From: Tetragonia tetragonoides
Taxonomy: Eukaryota; Streptophyta; Magnoliopsida; Caryophyllales; Aizoaceae
Assembly (NCBI GenBank): GCA_038025085.1
Contig: CM076140.1
Span: forward strand, 31,793,501-31,857,500
Direction of reading: 5' to 3'
DNA length: 64,000 nucleotides
Shown here: in pieces, positions 11,761 through 23,800 of the stretch
Layout: each line of letters opens with the position of its first letter
Numbering within the stretch: the stretch's first letter is position 1
Made by a program: the position numbers and the translations under genes
The notes under the pieces: generated by a model
What the model was told of the DNA's origin: nothing
The model's database searches: none
The model's input: only the letters and a program-made list of their open reading frames with translations

Positions 11761-12037
11761 GTATAATATTTTCTATTATCATTACATTAAGCAATTATGA
11801 TTTCTAATCTCCTTTTCAGTTTATCATGTAAGTGTAGAGATTAATGGTGTAATCTTTTGTTTCAGTGCAAACCATTATGACATTAATTCAATGAAGTTAT
11901 CAAACTTGAAGCTATTGTAAACTACATAAGTTCTCAAATTTCTCTAGATAATTCTTAACTTCTCATACATAGGACAATACATCTATGATACTCATACACT
12001 ACTTAACTTCTAATCCCAATACATTTAAACCACTGAA

Positions 12038-12283
12038 TTACTGGTTGACAGCTTCACCCCTCCCTTGCTTGTACGCCCGATACATTGACTCTAGTTTGTT
12101 GAGCTCAGGATCGCCCCCAAACAGCTTCCACATATCTGGAGATGGAATAAATTTTCGAATGCGATGGATTAGGAGATATAACTCATGTTGTATCTCCTTT
12201 AGATGATTAGTCATCTTCTCCATTTCATCTTCCATGATATCCTTATTGCTACTCATAATAGAATTAGATGATGGCTCCTCCAT
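12038..12283 (-). CDS. hypothetical 81-residue protein
   Basis: ATG at 12283 to a stop at 12038. The product is polar with a Met/Glu-rich helical first half (DEMEKMTNHLKEIQHELYLL) and a basic second half. No family is recognised, and no Cys motif, signal peptide or membrane segment is present. It sits between repeat-rich AT sequence and the unknown fragment at 11461. It could be one exon of a longer gene. Confidence 0.35.
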   Translation of the reverse strand: MEEPSSNSIMSSNKDIMEDEMEKMTNHLKEIQHELYLLIHRIRKFIPSPDMWKLFGGDPELNKLESMYRAYKQGRGEAVNQ

Positions 12284-12412
12284 TTATACTCTTTATGAAC
12301 TGAATACTAGATCCTAAAAGCCAAAGCATACTACTTATGCTTCAAATAAATCAACTACGAAATCATAGTTTTTTTATTTTTTACTGGTTAGATACCAGCA
12401 CATGGTTTTGTA

Positions 12413-12625
12413 TATAGCACATGGTTTTGACAAAGTATTAGCTAAAGTATAAAAATATTAACTAAAGTATCAAAATATTAACTAAATCTGAACCAAAATA
12501 CCAGCGATTTGAAGCAACACTGAGAGCCTGCAAATGGAGGTGACATGCTATGGGACCTAGAGTTTCAAATATTAACTAAAACCTTACAATATTGACTAAA
12601 CTACTAAAATGTTTACTAAATCCTT
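12413..12625. repeat. cluster of short degenerate TTAACTAAA-type repeats
   Basis: Variants of AAAATATTAACTAAAG recur at least six times in about 200 bp, and again near 14590-14640. The spacing is irregular (about 20-50 bp). Repeated subterminal motifs like these are common in plant DNA transposons, but no terminal inverted repeat was found to go with them. Confidence 0.45.
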
Positions 12626-13340
12626 GCCATTCTTTGACATCCGAATTGACATGTCAGAAAAGCTATAATTATTTTAGCTAGCTCTTCTACTTCTACCTAG
12701 CTATAGTTTAGCTAGCTGAACTATGGTGCAAGTATTGGGGGTAATAGGACTGATGGCAAAATGAAAAGGAGAGGGAGAGCTTCTGATTTCTGAATAAAAG
12801 AGGCAAGAGGAGAGAGAGAAACGACCAACATATTTAGTGCTTATTTTGTAAATACCATAGCTTAATTATTAATAATAAATAATATTTATATAAATTACCA
12901 ATATTTATTTTTTTTCTCCCTCTATAATTAGAGATCCAATTTGCGATATTTTTCACATCATCCAATAATTAAATCAAATAGAAAACGAGGTGAGAGAAAA
13001 TTGGAATTTGGAGGCAACAAAGTGGGTGAAAATCAAGAGGGTGCTACAAAGTATAAAGGGTAAGAACTAGTTGAAATGAAATGATGTGAAGGAGAGAGAA
13101 ATAGGTGCCCAAACAAAGGTCTCTCTAGGAAAAAAAAAATATCTGACCAATATCTTCTCATTAGATCTCACCAATTGAGTTGTCACCCTGTCATTGGTCA
13201 AGCAAAATTCAAAATGTTACTAGAACAACTTAGTTTTAGTAGAATCATACCTTAACTAAACTATTTCTTTCCTTCACTAAATTTTGAACTTTCTAACTCA
13301 ACATCCATACCTTTACTAGTGAATTGTATGTTAACACCTC
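12626..13340. other. spacer upstream of the two-exon unknown gene
   Basis: AT-rich, with no coding region supported. A GACCAATAT / ATTGGTC pair around 13145-13200 could form a weak hairpin. Confidence 0.35.
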
Positions 13341-13348
13341 TATAAAAC
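13341..13348 (+). promoter_or_regulatory. putative TATA box of the gene at 13413
   Basis: TATAAAAC about 65 bp before the ATG at 13413, at a fitting distance for a short plant leader of about 35-40 nt. Confidence 0.45.
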
Positions 13349-13412
13349 AAACAACACACTATTCATTTATTACCCTACTTCACTTTTCTTCTCAAATCAG
13401 TACTAAAAATCA

Positions 13413-13720
13413 ATGGACATTCACTACTCCTCTCTCTCCTCTCACCCAGCTACCATTATTTCCCATGACAACAATTCGATGGAAGTACTTGTGACACAAT
13501 TCACCCTCAACTACCCCCTTCAACCCAACAGCACCCTCATCATTTACATCATCAATGATACCATCAATGACACCATTAATTGCACCATTAATGACACCAA
13601 CTGGGAACCAACCACCACTGTCACAAACAACACCACCACTGTCACAATCAACACAACCAATGCCACAAGCAACAACACCACCATTCATGGCCGATTCAGA
13701 GCACATCAAGAAATTGGGTA
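13413..13720 (+). CDS. first exon of unknown Asn/Thr-rich protein
   Basis: ATG 13413 opens a frame of about 102 residues dominated by Asn, Thr and Ile, with tandem DTIN-type repeats (residues about 48-60) and TTTVT-type repeats. It reaches a GT splice-donor-like site at about 13720 (ATTGG|GTAATC). The (ACC)n/(AAT)n composition makes it low complexity, so amino-acid content alone is not evidence of function. The TATA box upstream and a second coding block at 14714 support a spliced gene. The phase of a direct join to that block did not work out, so an intermediate exon or a different donor may be needed. No family is recognised. Confidence 0.45.
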
Positions 13721-14713
13721 ATCCCATGCCTTAATTTATGATTTGCTTGTTTTGTCCATAGTTTTTGGTTTGATAATTTGTGATTTGCTTATTATAGTTA
13801 CTTAAATTTATTTAATTAATTATCGTCATGATTGTTCAAAGTTAGTAGAAGTTGAAAATAGATACGGAGATCTAAAAATAATTTAATTTATTCATTCCTT
13901 GTTTAAAGAACAAAAAGATTAAAATTTTTTAGGTTTTCTCACACTAAATGGGATGCAAACTATTATCAAAAAAGCCTCCTTTATGTTATCCTTCATGAGA
14001 AGAATAAAGGGGGACCAAGTGGATTTATGGATTGATGTTGCCCTTCATGAGAATTCGAAGAATAAAGTGGTTTATTTGGATTTAGTGTCTATTTTAGATT
14101 GAATGGGAAATTGTCTCCAAAGTCACCATCTTGCAAATGATGTTTTTTTTTTCTTTCCATGAAGCAAATGATGTAGTTTTAGTCTGTATAAAAACTAGCT
14201 TTTAGTTATAGTTTTAGTTGAGTTATTTACCTGTCCTCACAGAGGACCTAGCTTTTGGTTTGTTCCTATTTTAAGATGTCAACACCCTCCTGCGTTGCAA
14301 CCTTACTGCCTTCTTCTCCTACATTGAATATGTTGTCTTATTTACTTATCAATTTGTTGTCAGCTCCATATAAATCTCAATGTAGGTCAGTAATGTCTGT
14401 TGTTGTCTTCTTGCCTTTTCAATGTAGGTGAGGAATGTCTTATCAGTGCTTACGTGCTTATACTATGTTAAATTTTGCTGCTTTATGTCTAAATATTGAA
14501 AGGATTAGTTGAGGTGATTCTTGGGCGAGTGACATCAAGAAGGAAATGTTTGCAGGCAAATTGTTTTGGCTTGATACATCAAACTAGATACTAAAAAATA
14601 TCCATGTTAACTAAAAATTATAAAACCTTAACTAAATTAGCATTGATTGAATTAATTGAAACCATTAAGGAATGAATGGTAATAATTTTTGTGATTGTGC
14701 TAATATCTTGTAG
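13721..14713 (+). other. probable intron between the two coding blocks
   Basis: T-rich sequence ending TATCTTGTAG at the start of the next coding block. No protein-coding segment of its own is seen. A small intermediate exon may be hidden here because a direct join shifts the frame. Confidence 0.4.
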
Positions 14714-15108
14714 AGGAGGAGACCGTTGCTATGTACTCCCTACAGTCCCTTCGGAAGATGTACACAGATAAGAAGAGGAAGGTTGCAAGGCTCGAAAGCG
14801 AAACCACGGCTTTTCTGGAACGCATCTTTTGTGCTAACAAAAAGAAAGACATTGATAATTTACTACAAGTTGCGGGAGATCCTTTGATTCTTATCATCAA
14901 CTTGCTCGATTCAATCATTCCTCTTGAGGAGTGCTATTCCACTCCCAACCCAAAGGTGGATGTTGCTCGTGCAGCTAGGGCCGAGCAAAGGGTGGTGGCT
15001 ATGCAAAAGACAAGGTCAGCAACAAAGGGGAAGCCAAAGGCAAAGGGGAAAGCAAAGAAGCTGGCCAACGAATTTGTCGATTTGGCCGCGGACTCTCAGC
15101 AGATCTAA
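14714..15108 (+). CDS. last exon of unknown Lys-rich protein
   Basis: Begins after a TTGTAG acceptor; the frame through ATG 14731 runs 125 residues to a TAA ending at 15108. The first two-thirds is helical and mixed-charge (TDKKRKVARLESETTAFLER), the end is a Lys/Gly/Pro-rich basic tail (KGKPKAKGKAKK) followed by ANEFVDLAADSQQI. The tail resembles a nuclear or nucleic-acid-binding basic region. No family is recognised. In plant transposons with Ulp1 genes, companion genes of this small basic type occur; that link is inference from position only. Confidence 0.5.
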
Positions 15109-15826
15109 CTCCAACAACCATGGTTGGTGGTCAACTGTGCTACACCCTCAGTATTGGTTTCGTGGTTCAAGCTCTTTCTTTTTTTTTGGTTTTGTGATGT
15201 GCAAGCGAATCATCTAAAATTATGTCTTTTAATTTTTGTTGGAACTCCATCACTTGAACTATCTCCCTTACTTTAGTGCTTTTAAGATTCTGTGCTTGTA
15301 CCCCGAATCCTATGTTGCTATGAATGAATGAAAGCAATTGACATTTTGGTACTATATCTGGCGCCATGTTTGTTGCTATATACCTCCACTTATTACCAGC
15401 GGAAAATATCACAAGTGGGAAATGTATGTCAGTGGTATTTATCTTGTTTAACCATGACTTGCTGCAGCCCAAATGAGTTACAACAGGCCCAACACATATC
15501 ATTTACAAGTACTCCTAACTCCTAGTACAATTGTTGTTTCCTGTTTTTCATCAGTCCATGGGCTGAAATTCGACGAAAAAAGGGAGTACAAGGCATATAC
15601 ACCACCACCTTCAAGGCTTTAACGCTCTCATTAGCAATCCCTCCGGCCAACACCACAATCGACACCTTGGACCCAAACAACCAGTGGGAAATATCACGAA
15701 TTATTAACTTGTGGAAACATCTGTCTGGGTAATAATATACAAAAGCAAGCTGTAACAAATACAATCTTCCTATTATTTACAAAATCGTCTTTAATGGCAA
15801 ACATAAAGTTGAAAGTGGTAATTTAA
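15109..15826. other. between convergent genes; unexplained minus-strand open frames
   Basis: Two minus-strand open stretches (15167-15502 and 15522-15764) have no recognised motif and no convincing splice links. They lie downstream of the stop of the Ulp1-like pseudogene and may be its 3' region or part of another broken gene. Confidence 0.3.
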
Positions 15827-18800
15827 CTAGGTAATTTTTATGTCTTGTGCTTTCTTCAACACCTCCTCCTTCATTGTATTGAGATCATTGTCGACTAGTT
15901 CAATCGCCACAGACCATTTAATGGTGGTGGTACCGGACCTCTACATGTAAGGTAAAAATTTACATTAGCATATGGAAACAGGCGTAAATTTCCAATATAA
16001 GTCCAATCATTGACAACTACTTACGAAATACTTTTCCAGCTCAACTCTACTACAAGGCCAATGCTCTATAGATACCACCATGTAGACTCCACAGTCATTG
16101 CTGTTTGACAACAAAAAAATGTTAATTGCCAACTAAATTCAGCCAACTACAAACAATGATAGACAGAATTTCCCATACTAGTTACGTTGTTGAGGGACAT
16201 CCCCATTTTCAAACTTCCATGTTGAGAAATTAATATCCTCTTTCCAAAGCGCAAAGAAAGCTTCCAGTGACCATGTAAGATTTAGGTGCCTGGTTGAGGT
16301 GTTGGGGTTCGTTCTGTCAGAAAGAGAGTCCAGCCTCCATATATATTTTTTTTTCAAAATCAAAGTGGTATACCTACCAATGGACATCATTACAGACCGG
16401 CAAGAAAAACTACAAAAATAAACATACCAACTATTAAATCTACACTAAAGCATCAAGTATCAAGTATATAACTATAAGTTGGATCATACATGTTTGCAAT
16501 TTCTGGGACTAGCCCCTAACTTGGCCAATACACTTTCTCTATTCTTCAACTTTGCACTTCGATATATCTTGCCAACAAAGGTTATCGGTCTTTCGAACCA
16601 CGCTATCCTCTGGTATAAACCAGTTCCAAATACAATTGAATTGAATGTTTCTCAAGGGATTACAAACTATATTTGTATGTATGTACGTAAGTGATTATCA
16701 GCTCTTACCCCCATTTTTGCATCAAAAACAAATCTCTGCCTGTTTGACCGAGACCACATCACATTCTTCATAAAAGACCACCCCATAATGACCTTTTCAT
16801 TCAGGGACTTAATTAGCCAAACATAACCAATATCCACATTTGTTTGTATCCACATAATCATATATCCATTCAAAACCTTGTTCTAATTATAAATACAATA
16901 ACTTATTGGCGATTGGACGCAACATCCGGCCTTGCTCAAGGTTTTTATTTCGCCAGCTTGAAAATAATATTCTTCCGTATGCACAATGTAATCACTGCAA
17001 TATCAAACGAAAAATAAATATATTTGCTGGAAACACTAATATTGGACCATATAGAATCAAATATTCACTTACTCAGTTGTATAAATCAACTTTATAATTT
17101 GCCTATCATCAGTGGTAGTATGTTCCCGAACATGTTTCCACAAACTTCTATCACTTGGATCCCCAACAACCTCATTACCAATGACGGTGTAATCTAGTCT
17201 AACATCAGTTGCACCCCTAAACTGCCATTCACTAAATTCATTGGGGTCCTGAACCTCTTGAACTTCAACATCAAATAGTACAGAGGAGTTCTGGTCCGTG
17301 GGAGTATGACTTGGAACAGTGGAACCACCTTCAAATCTAGAGCTAGACTTTGAGAAATCCATGTTCTCCATGCCAGGTGTCTCTGCCCCTACAATGGTCT
17401 CTGAACTATGGTGATGGATCGGGGAATTTAGGCGTTTGAATTGGCACATTTTCTTCAATAGGAGTCTTCTTCGGTTTCTTTGGTTTCTCCTTTGGCTTCA
17501 AAAGATAAGCAGTTTCAAAACTGAAATCAGGACCCTGCCCGTTTACATAATCCTTGTTCATCACAGATGGCCTTGAAGGATAACGAAGGCTCTTCGCGTC
17601 AACCTATTACCAAATATGAAAGCAAGGGATTAACTAGTTGAGTATGCTGAAATGTAACTAGTGTCGTATCCTGAAATGTAACTAGTTCAGTATGAACAGA
17701 ATGTAAATTGGTACTTACTTTATGAACAACTACATTGGGGTGCAACTCATTATAAACATCTTTGTACAAAATTCCATCCATTTCTTTTGGATGACGCTCC
17801 CCATATTTAACATCCAAAATCTACAAACAAACCAAGTTTAATTAATTTTGCTTACACCGCTAAAAATATCCATAACTCAAACTAAATATATACTCGCCGG
17901 AGCTTTTCCAAATTCTCCTGTTATTTCATCAAAGTCCTGTTTCACCGCCTCCTTCATTGATGTATCAGTCCACGAACATAACCTTGACAACCTCTGTTGC
18001 TTTCCTCCCTACCCAATAAAATTGTTTATATCCAGGCGATCGAGGTAGAAAATCTGCAATTGATGAATATATTACGGTTAATGGACAATAACTATGCATA
18101 AAGAATTGCAAATTTTGTGTCATGTTATATAACTGTATGCTACTACCACTAACAACATCAAACACCTACCATATCCACCATATACACAACCATTTTCTTT
18201 TCCCTCCTCAACTGTAGTTGTAGACTTCCCCTTCTTTCTATTGGCTTCCTCCTGTTCCTTTGCTTTTTTCTCCCTATTCTCTCTCACTTTACGCTTACTA
18301 GCCAACAACTCATTCAGAACAAAGGCTCCCCAGTTATAATTCCTAGGATGAAGTACGTTCAAAAAAATCTTCAACAACCTTGGGCTTATATTATAACCTT
18401 GAGTTGGGGCTAAGAACGTGCCCAACACATACAAAAGAAAGTGTACCTTAAATGTCCAACCATCTACATCCTGCTGGATACAACTTAACACTGCGCTAGG
18501 TATAATCCCTCGATATTTGTCTTTACCTTCCAAAGTACCTAGCTTCAAATAGTGTCGCTTAAACATCCTATAAACATCTCTATCTTTCATTACATCATCA
18601 ATAGGAATATCCCCAGGTGGAACGCCCAAAATCCGACACACGTCATTTGGAATTATCTTGATTGGAACATTTGGTCTTATATGCAATTTCGATGTCTTGT
18701 CATCTAAACGTTGCATCAACTAATATGCCAAGCGACGGTCCAACTTCAAGTTATCCATTGCTAGCAAAGACGAAAACCCAAATGTGTCTACCCAGCCCCA

Positions 18801-19142
18801 TTGTTTTTCCGTAAGTTTAACTTTAAGACAAGCTACCTTCTCCGGCAATCCCCTCATGTTAGGTGGCTGCCAAAACATCCATATTATGTTAGATAAAAGT
18901 GACATAGGAACTCCCACACAGATAATCCTTATGTTAATAAAAGTGCATACCTTGGGTCGTTCATCTGCATTCTTTATTCTCTTCTTTGCGGTAACTTTCC
19001 CATTTACCTTTCTTTCTTCTCTTCTCTTCTCTCTAATTTTATTTCTTCTCTTCTGATTGTCACCAAATCCATTACCATTGCTGCCTAAATTACTGTCAGT
19101 AGATTCGTCCTCAACATAATCAACAACTCCTTTGTCTTTATC
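15827..19142 (-). pseudogene. Ulp1-type (C48) cysteine peptidase gene, transposon-associated, disabled
   Basis: Reads right to left over several exons with GT/AG borders (donors near 18950, 18168, 17720, 17069, 16024; acceptors near 19142, 18050, 16101, 15940). The N-terminal region has a KWGWVDTFGFSSLL-like block, an IPNDVCRILGVPPG block and a YLDR segment, resembling the plant-mobile/DUF1985-type domain that precedes Ulp1 in plant transposons. The C-terminal catalytic module is clear: PVCNDVHW (His codon at 16380-16382), YIWRLDSL (Asp codon at 16328-16330) and NDCGVYMV (catalytic Cys within 16084-16098), ending EEVLKKAQDIKIT at 15827. Ulp1 enzymes cleave SUMO-like isopeptide bonds. This copy is dead: TAG at 18720, TAG near 18015, TAG right after the catalytic HW (16374-16376), a frame shift at a T9 run (16346-16354) and another near 17425. 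Confidence 0.85.
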
Positions 19143-20339
19143 TACATTAAATAAACATGAGTTCTAAAATACATCCAAACAACAAACATCAACAACAAGG
19201 TATCATATAAGAATAATTCCCATATAGCATTCAATAACATAAAAATCACATTCTTTCTTAAGCATCAAGCATACCCCATACATTACTCGCTATAATCAAG
19301 CTAATGTAAAAGGTACATACATCAAGTGTCATAGATATATAATGAAGCAGCAGAATCCAGAATGTACCTTACATGTACACCTTTCATCTAGACTAAACTA
19401 CGTCCTCTAAGCACCTGACTGCCATATTTGTATGTTAATATGCATAGTATCAATGACCACTGAATATGCTTGCTGAAAACAAAAACTTTAGAGAATGTTC
19501 TGAATGATACTGTAATGATCACAATCCTCAATCATAAATGGTATAATGAAGGAATCAATCTTGTATCAACTTCCTCACATAAGTCTACTCCCTCAATATG
19601 GTTTTCCTCACACAATTCAACTTCCTTACCTAATTCAACTTCTAATTACATTTTCTATGCTAATTCAACTCATCAAGTGCTCGTCCTATTGTTAGATAAA
19701 CAAGGTCGCAACCAGGGCCTACCACCTAATTCAACTTCTAATTACATTTTCTATGCTAATTCAACTCAATGAAGTGCTCCTCGAACATATTGTTAATTAA
19801 ACAAAGCCACAACCAGTGCCTATCACGTATATAGATTGTTTGGGCTCAACTAAGCACAAGGTACTCATGTCCAAAATACAACTAAGAAAAGAGAACATAT
19901 GGCATTATCCCCTTCAAACATCAAATGGTTCAAAAAAAAGGAAGGAATTCAGCTTTGCAAAAACCAATAAAGTTTACAATAATAGACTAGTTTCAATTAT
20001 CCGAACAAATGCAGAACTTAACCAATAACAATTAATTCCACTTTGACAATTGCAACAATTAAAACCCAAAAATAAGGGTTGAGCACAAAACAAATACATG
20101 CAATTGCGTTTACTTGCGTACAATTGTAACAATTTGAACCCCAATTAACATGACTATCACATAAACATAAACAATTCGAACCCTAATTCCATATTTAAAT
20201 TTCACTCAAATGTGGATTTAACACAAAACACTATACATGTAATTACAAATTAGGGTTGAGAACAAAACAAAATACATGCAATTACAAGGAGATTGGAAAA
20301 TTAGTGCATTTATCTTAAATTTGATGGGAAACATACCTG
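19143..20339 (-). other. probable first intron of the Ulp1-like gene, with internal duplication
   Basis: It lies between a GT donor at 20339 (minus strand, GACAG|GTATGT) and a TGTAG acceptor at 19143. It contains a duplication of about 100 bp at 19629-19825, and twice the phrase AGGGTTGAGCACAAAACAAA-like (about 20078 and 20250). No coding region is supported. Confidence 0.45.
19629..19825. repeat. tandem duplication, two units of about 96-101 bp
   Basis: The sequence starting TAATTCAACTTCTAATTACA at 19631 recurs at 19727, and the following GTTAGATAAACAAGG-type segment (19691) recurs in altered form at 19792. The two units differ by several substitutions, so the event is not recent. Confidence 0.75.
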
Positions 20340-20640
20340 TCATCCTTTTCAACGGAACAAGCTAAAATCGACTGAAACGAGTCACCTAAGACCTTATATA
20401 AACAGAGTAGGTGGTTCAAGATATACTGAGAGAGTACACGGTGGAAGGAGGAGAGAGCAGGTGAAAGTGATTGTATTGTGACGGAGCAGAGAGAAGGATC
20501 CGATGATTGGTGATGGGAGTCTATAGTTCCCGCCGCAACTAAGATCCGATGAGAGTCGATGATGGGAGAGAAAGGGCAGAGTGCGAGAGTCACAGAGTGA
20601 GAGAGTCATAGGGTGAGAGAGTGAGAGTGAGTCCGAAGAT
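20340..20640 (-). promoter_or_regulatory. probable 5' leader exon / promoter region of the Ulp1-like gene
   Basis: On the minus strand this is CT-rich with repeated CTCTCTCAC motifs, and it ends in a good donor (GACAG|GTATGT). TATATAAA-like sequence is visible near 20394-20401 on the plus strand only. The assignment rests on composition, strand and splice context. Confidence 0.4.
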
Positions 20641-20839
20641 GGGAGAGAGAGTGGCTAAGTGAGGGAGGGACTAAATGGTTTAAAGGAGCATTTTATTTAA
20701 AAGCATAAATTGCTATTACAATATTGCCCTTTAGTCTATTTTATAAATCAATTCAATTAAACTGGTCTCTCAATCAATTTTTTCACTAAAACTCCAAAAT
20801 AGACAAAAAAAACTCATCTATTGAATAGATGAGTAACAA
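20641..20839. other. unique DNA up to the satellite border, ending in a perfect short inverted repeat
   Basis: AT-rich, no gene. At 20812-20834 two 11-bp arms (ACTCATCTATT and AATAGATGAGT) flank a single G, forming a near-perfect palindrome about 6 bp before the first satellite sequence. Confidence 0.7.
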
Positions 20840-23800
20840 CATCCTTCTCTTAATATACCACACAAAAGAACTCAATTTCTATCACCCTAGTCGTAAGAAC
20901 TATTAAAACGCGTAAATGCATTCCAAAGCTTGAGTTGAAGCTTGTTTGTACCTGTAAACATCTTTGGTGTAGTTTCATACTCAAATGAATGTAAACAAAG
21001 TATTTTGATGCTTTCTCTTAATATACAACACAAAAGAACTCAAATCTCTTCCACCCTACCCGTATGAGCTTTAAAAACGCGTAAATGCATTCAAAAGCTT
21101 GAGCTGAAGCTTGTTTGTCCTTTCAAACATTCTTGGTGTAGTTTCATACTCAAATGAATGCAGAAAAAATATTTTTGTGCTTTCTCTTAATATACAACAC
21201 AATAGAACTCAATCACTATCACCCTAGTCGTAAGAGCTGTTAAAACGCGTAAATGCATTCAAAAGCTTGAGTTCAAGCTTGTTTGTACTTGTAAACATCC
21301 CTGGTGTTATTTCACACTCAAATGAATGCAAACAAAGTATTTGGATACTTTCTCTTAATATACAATACAAAAGAACTCAATTTTTGTCACCCTAGTCGTA
21401 AGAGCTATTAAAATGCGTAAATCCATTCCAAAGCTTGAGTGTAAAATTGTTTGTACTTGTAAACATCCTTGGTGTAGTTTCACACTCAAATGAATGCAAA
21501 CAAAGTATTTTAATTCTTTCTCTTAATATACAACACAAAAGAACTCAAATCTCTTCCACCCTACCCGGATGAGCTTTTAAAACGCGTAAATGCTCAAAAG
21601 CTTGAGTTGAAGCTTGTTTATGCTGTAAAACATTCTTGGTGTAGTTTCATACTCAAATGAATGCAGAAAAAATATTTTTGTGCTTTCTCTTAATATACAA
21701 CACAAAAGAACTCAATTTCTATCACCCTAGTCGTAAGAGCTGTTAAAATGCGTAAATGCATTAAAAAGCTTGAGATGAAACTTGTTTGTACTTGTAAACA
21801 TCATTGGTGTAGTTTCACACTCAAATGAATGCAAACAATGTATTTGGATGCTTTCTCTTAATGTACAACACAAAAGAACTCAAATCCCTGGTGTTGTTTC
21901 ACACTCAAATGAATGCAAACAAAGTATTTGGATACTTTCTCTAATGTACAACACAAAAGAACTCAATTTCTATCACCCTAGTCGTAAGAGTTGTTAAAAC
22001 GCGTAAATGAATTAAAAAGCTTGAGTTGAAACTTGTTTGCACTTTAATACATTCTTGTTGTAGTTTCATACTCAAATGAATGCAAACAAAACATTGGGGT
22101 GCTTTCTCATAATATACAACAGAAAAGAACTCAATCTCTATCGCCCTAGTCTTAAGAGCTGTTAAAATGCGTAAATGTATTCAAAAGCTTGAGTTGAAGC
22201 TTGGTTGTACTTGTAAATATCTTTGGTGTAGTTTCACACTTAAATGAATGCAAACAAATTATTTGGATCTTTTTCTGTTAATATACAACACAAAATAACT
22301 CAAATCGCTTTCACCCAACTCCTAAGAGCTTTTAAAACGCGTAAATGCATTCAAAAGCTTGAGTTGAAAGTTGTTTGTACTTGTAAACATCCCTGGTGTT
22401 GTTTCACACTCAAATGAATGCAAACAAAGTATTTGGATACTTTCTCTAATGTACAACACAAAAGAACTCAATTTCTATCACCCTAGTCGTAAGAGTTGTT
22501 AAAACGCGTAAATGAATTAAAAAGCTTGAGTTGAAACTTGTTTGCACTTTAATACATTCTTGTTGTAGTTTCATACTCAAATGAATGCAAACAAAATATT
22601 GGGGTGCTTTCTCATAATATACAACAGAAAAGAACTCAATCTCTATCGCCCTAGTCTTAAGAGCTGTTAAAATGCGTAAATGTATTCAAAAGCTTGAGTT
22701 GAAGCTTGGTTGTACTTGTAAATATCTTTGGTGTAGTTTCACACTCAAATGAATGCAAACAAATTATTTGGATCTTTTTCTGTTAATATACAACACAAAA
22801 TAACTCAAATCGCTTTCACCCAACTCCTAAGAGCTTTTAAAACGCGTAAATGCATTCAAAAGCTTGAGTTGAAAGTTGTTTGTACTTGTAAACATCCCTG
22901 GTGTTTTTTCACACTCAAATGAATGCAAACAAAGTATTTGGATACTTTCTCTAATATACAACACAAAAGAACTCAATTTCTATCAACCTAGTCGTAAGAG
23001 CTGTTAAAATGCGTAAATGCATTAAAAAGCTTGAGATGAAACTTGTTTGTACTTGTAAACATCATTGGTGTAGTTTCACACTCAAATAAATGCAAACAAT
23101 GTATTTGGATGCTTTCTCTTAATGTACAACGCAAAAGAACTCAAATCTCTTCCACCCTACCCGTATGAGCTTTTAAAACGTGTAAATGCATTCAAAAGCT
23201 TAAGTTGAAACTTGTTTGCACTTTAATACATTCTTGGTGTAGTTTCATACTCAAATGAATGCAAACAAAACATTTGGGTGCTTTCTCATCATATACAACA
23301 GAAAAGAACTCAATCTCTATCACCCTAGTCGTAGGAGCTGTTAAAACGCATAACTGCATTCAAAAGCTTGAGTTGAAGCTTGTTTGTACTTGTAAATATC
23401 TTTGGTGTAGTTTCACACTCAAATGAATGCAAATAAATTATTTGGATCCTTTCTCTTAATATACAACACAAAATAAGTCAAATCTCTTTCACCCAACTCG
23501 TAAAGGCTTTTCAAACGCGTAAATGCATTCAAAAGCTTGAGTTGAAGCTTGTTTGTACTTGTAAAGATCCTAGGTGTAGTTTCACACTAAAATAAAATGC
23601 AAACAATGTATTTTGATGCTGTCTCTTAATATACAACACAAAAGAACTCAAATCTCTTTCACCCTACTCTTATGAGCGTTTAAAACGCGTAAAATACATT
23701 TAAAAGCTTGAGTTGAAGCTTGATTGTACTTTAAAACATTCCTGCTGTAGTTTCATAGTCAAATGAATGCAGAAAAAACATTTTGGTGCTTTCTCTTAAT

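Noticed and set aside
13410..13727. A Gly/Val/Asp-rich minus-strand protein opposite the Asn/Thr-rich exon
   Set aside because: It is the antisense shadow of a low-complexity exon. The plus strand has a TATA box and a splice donor and the minus strand has neither.
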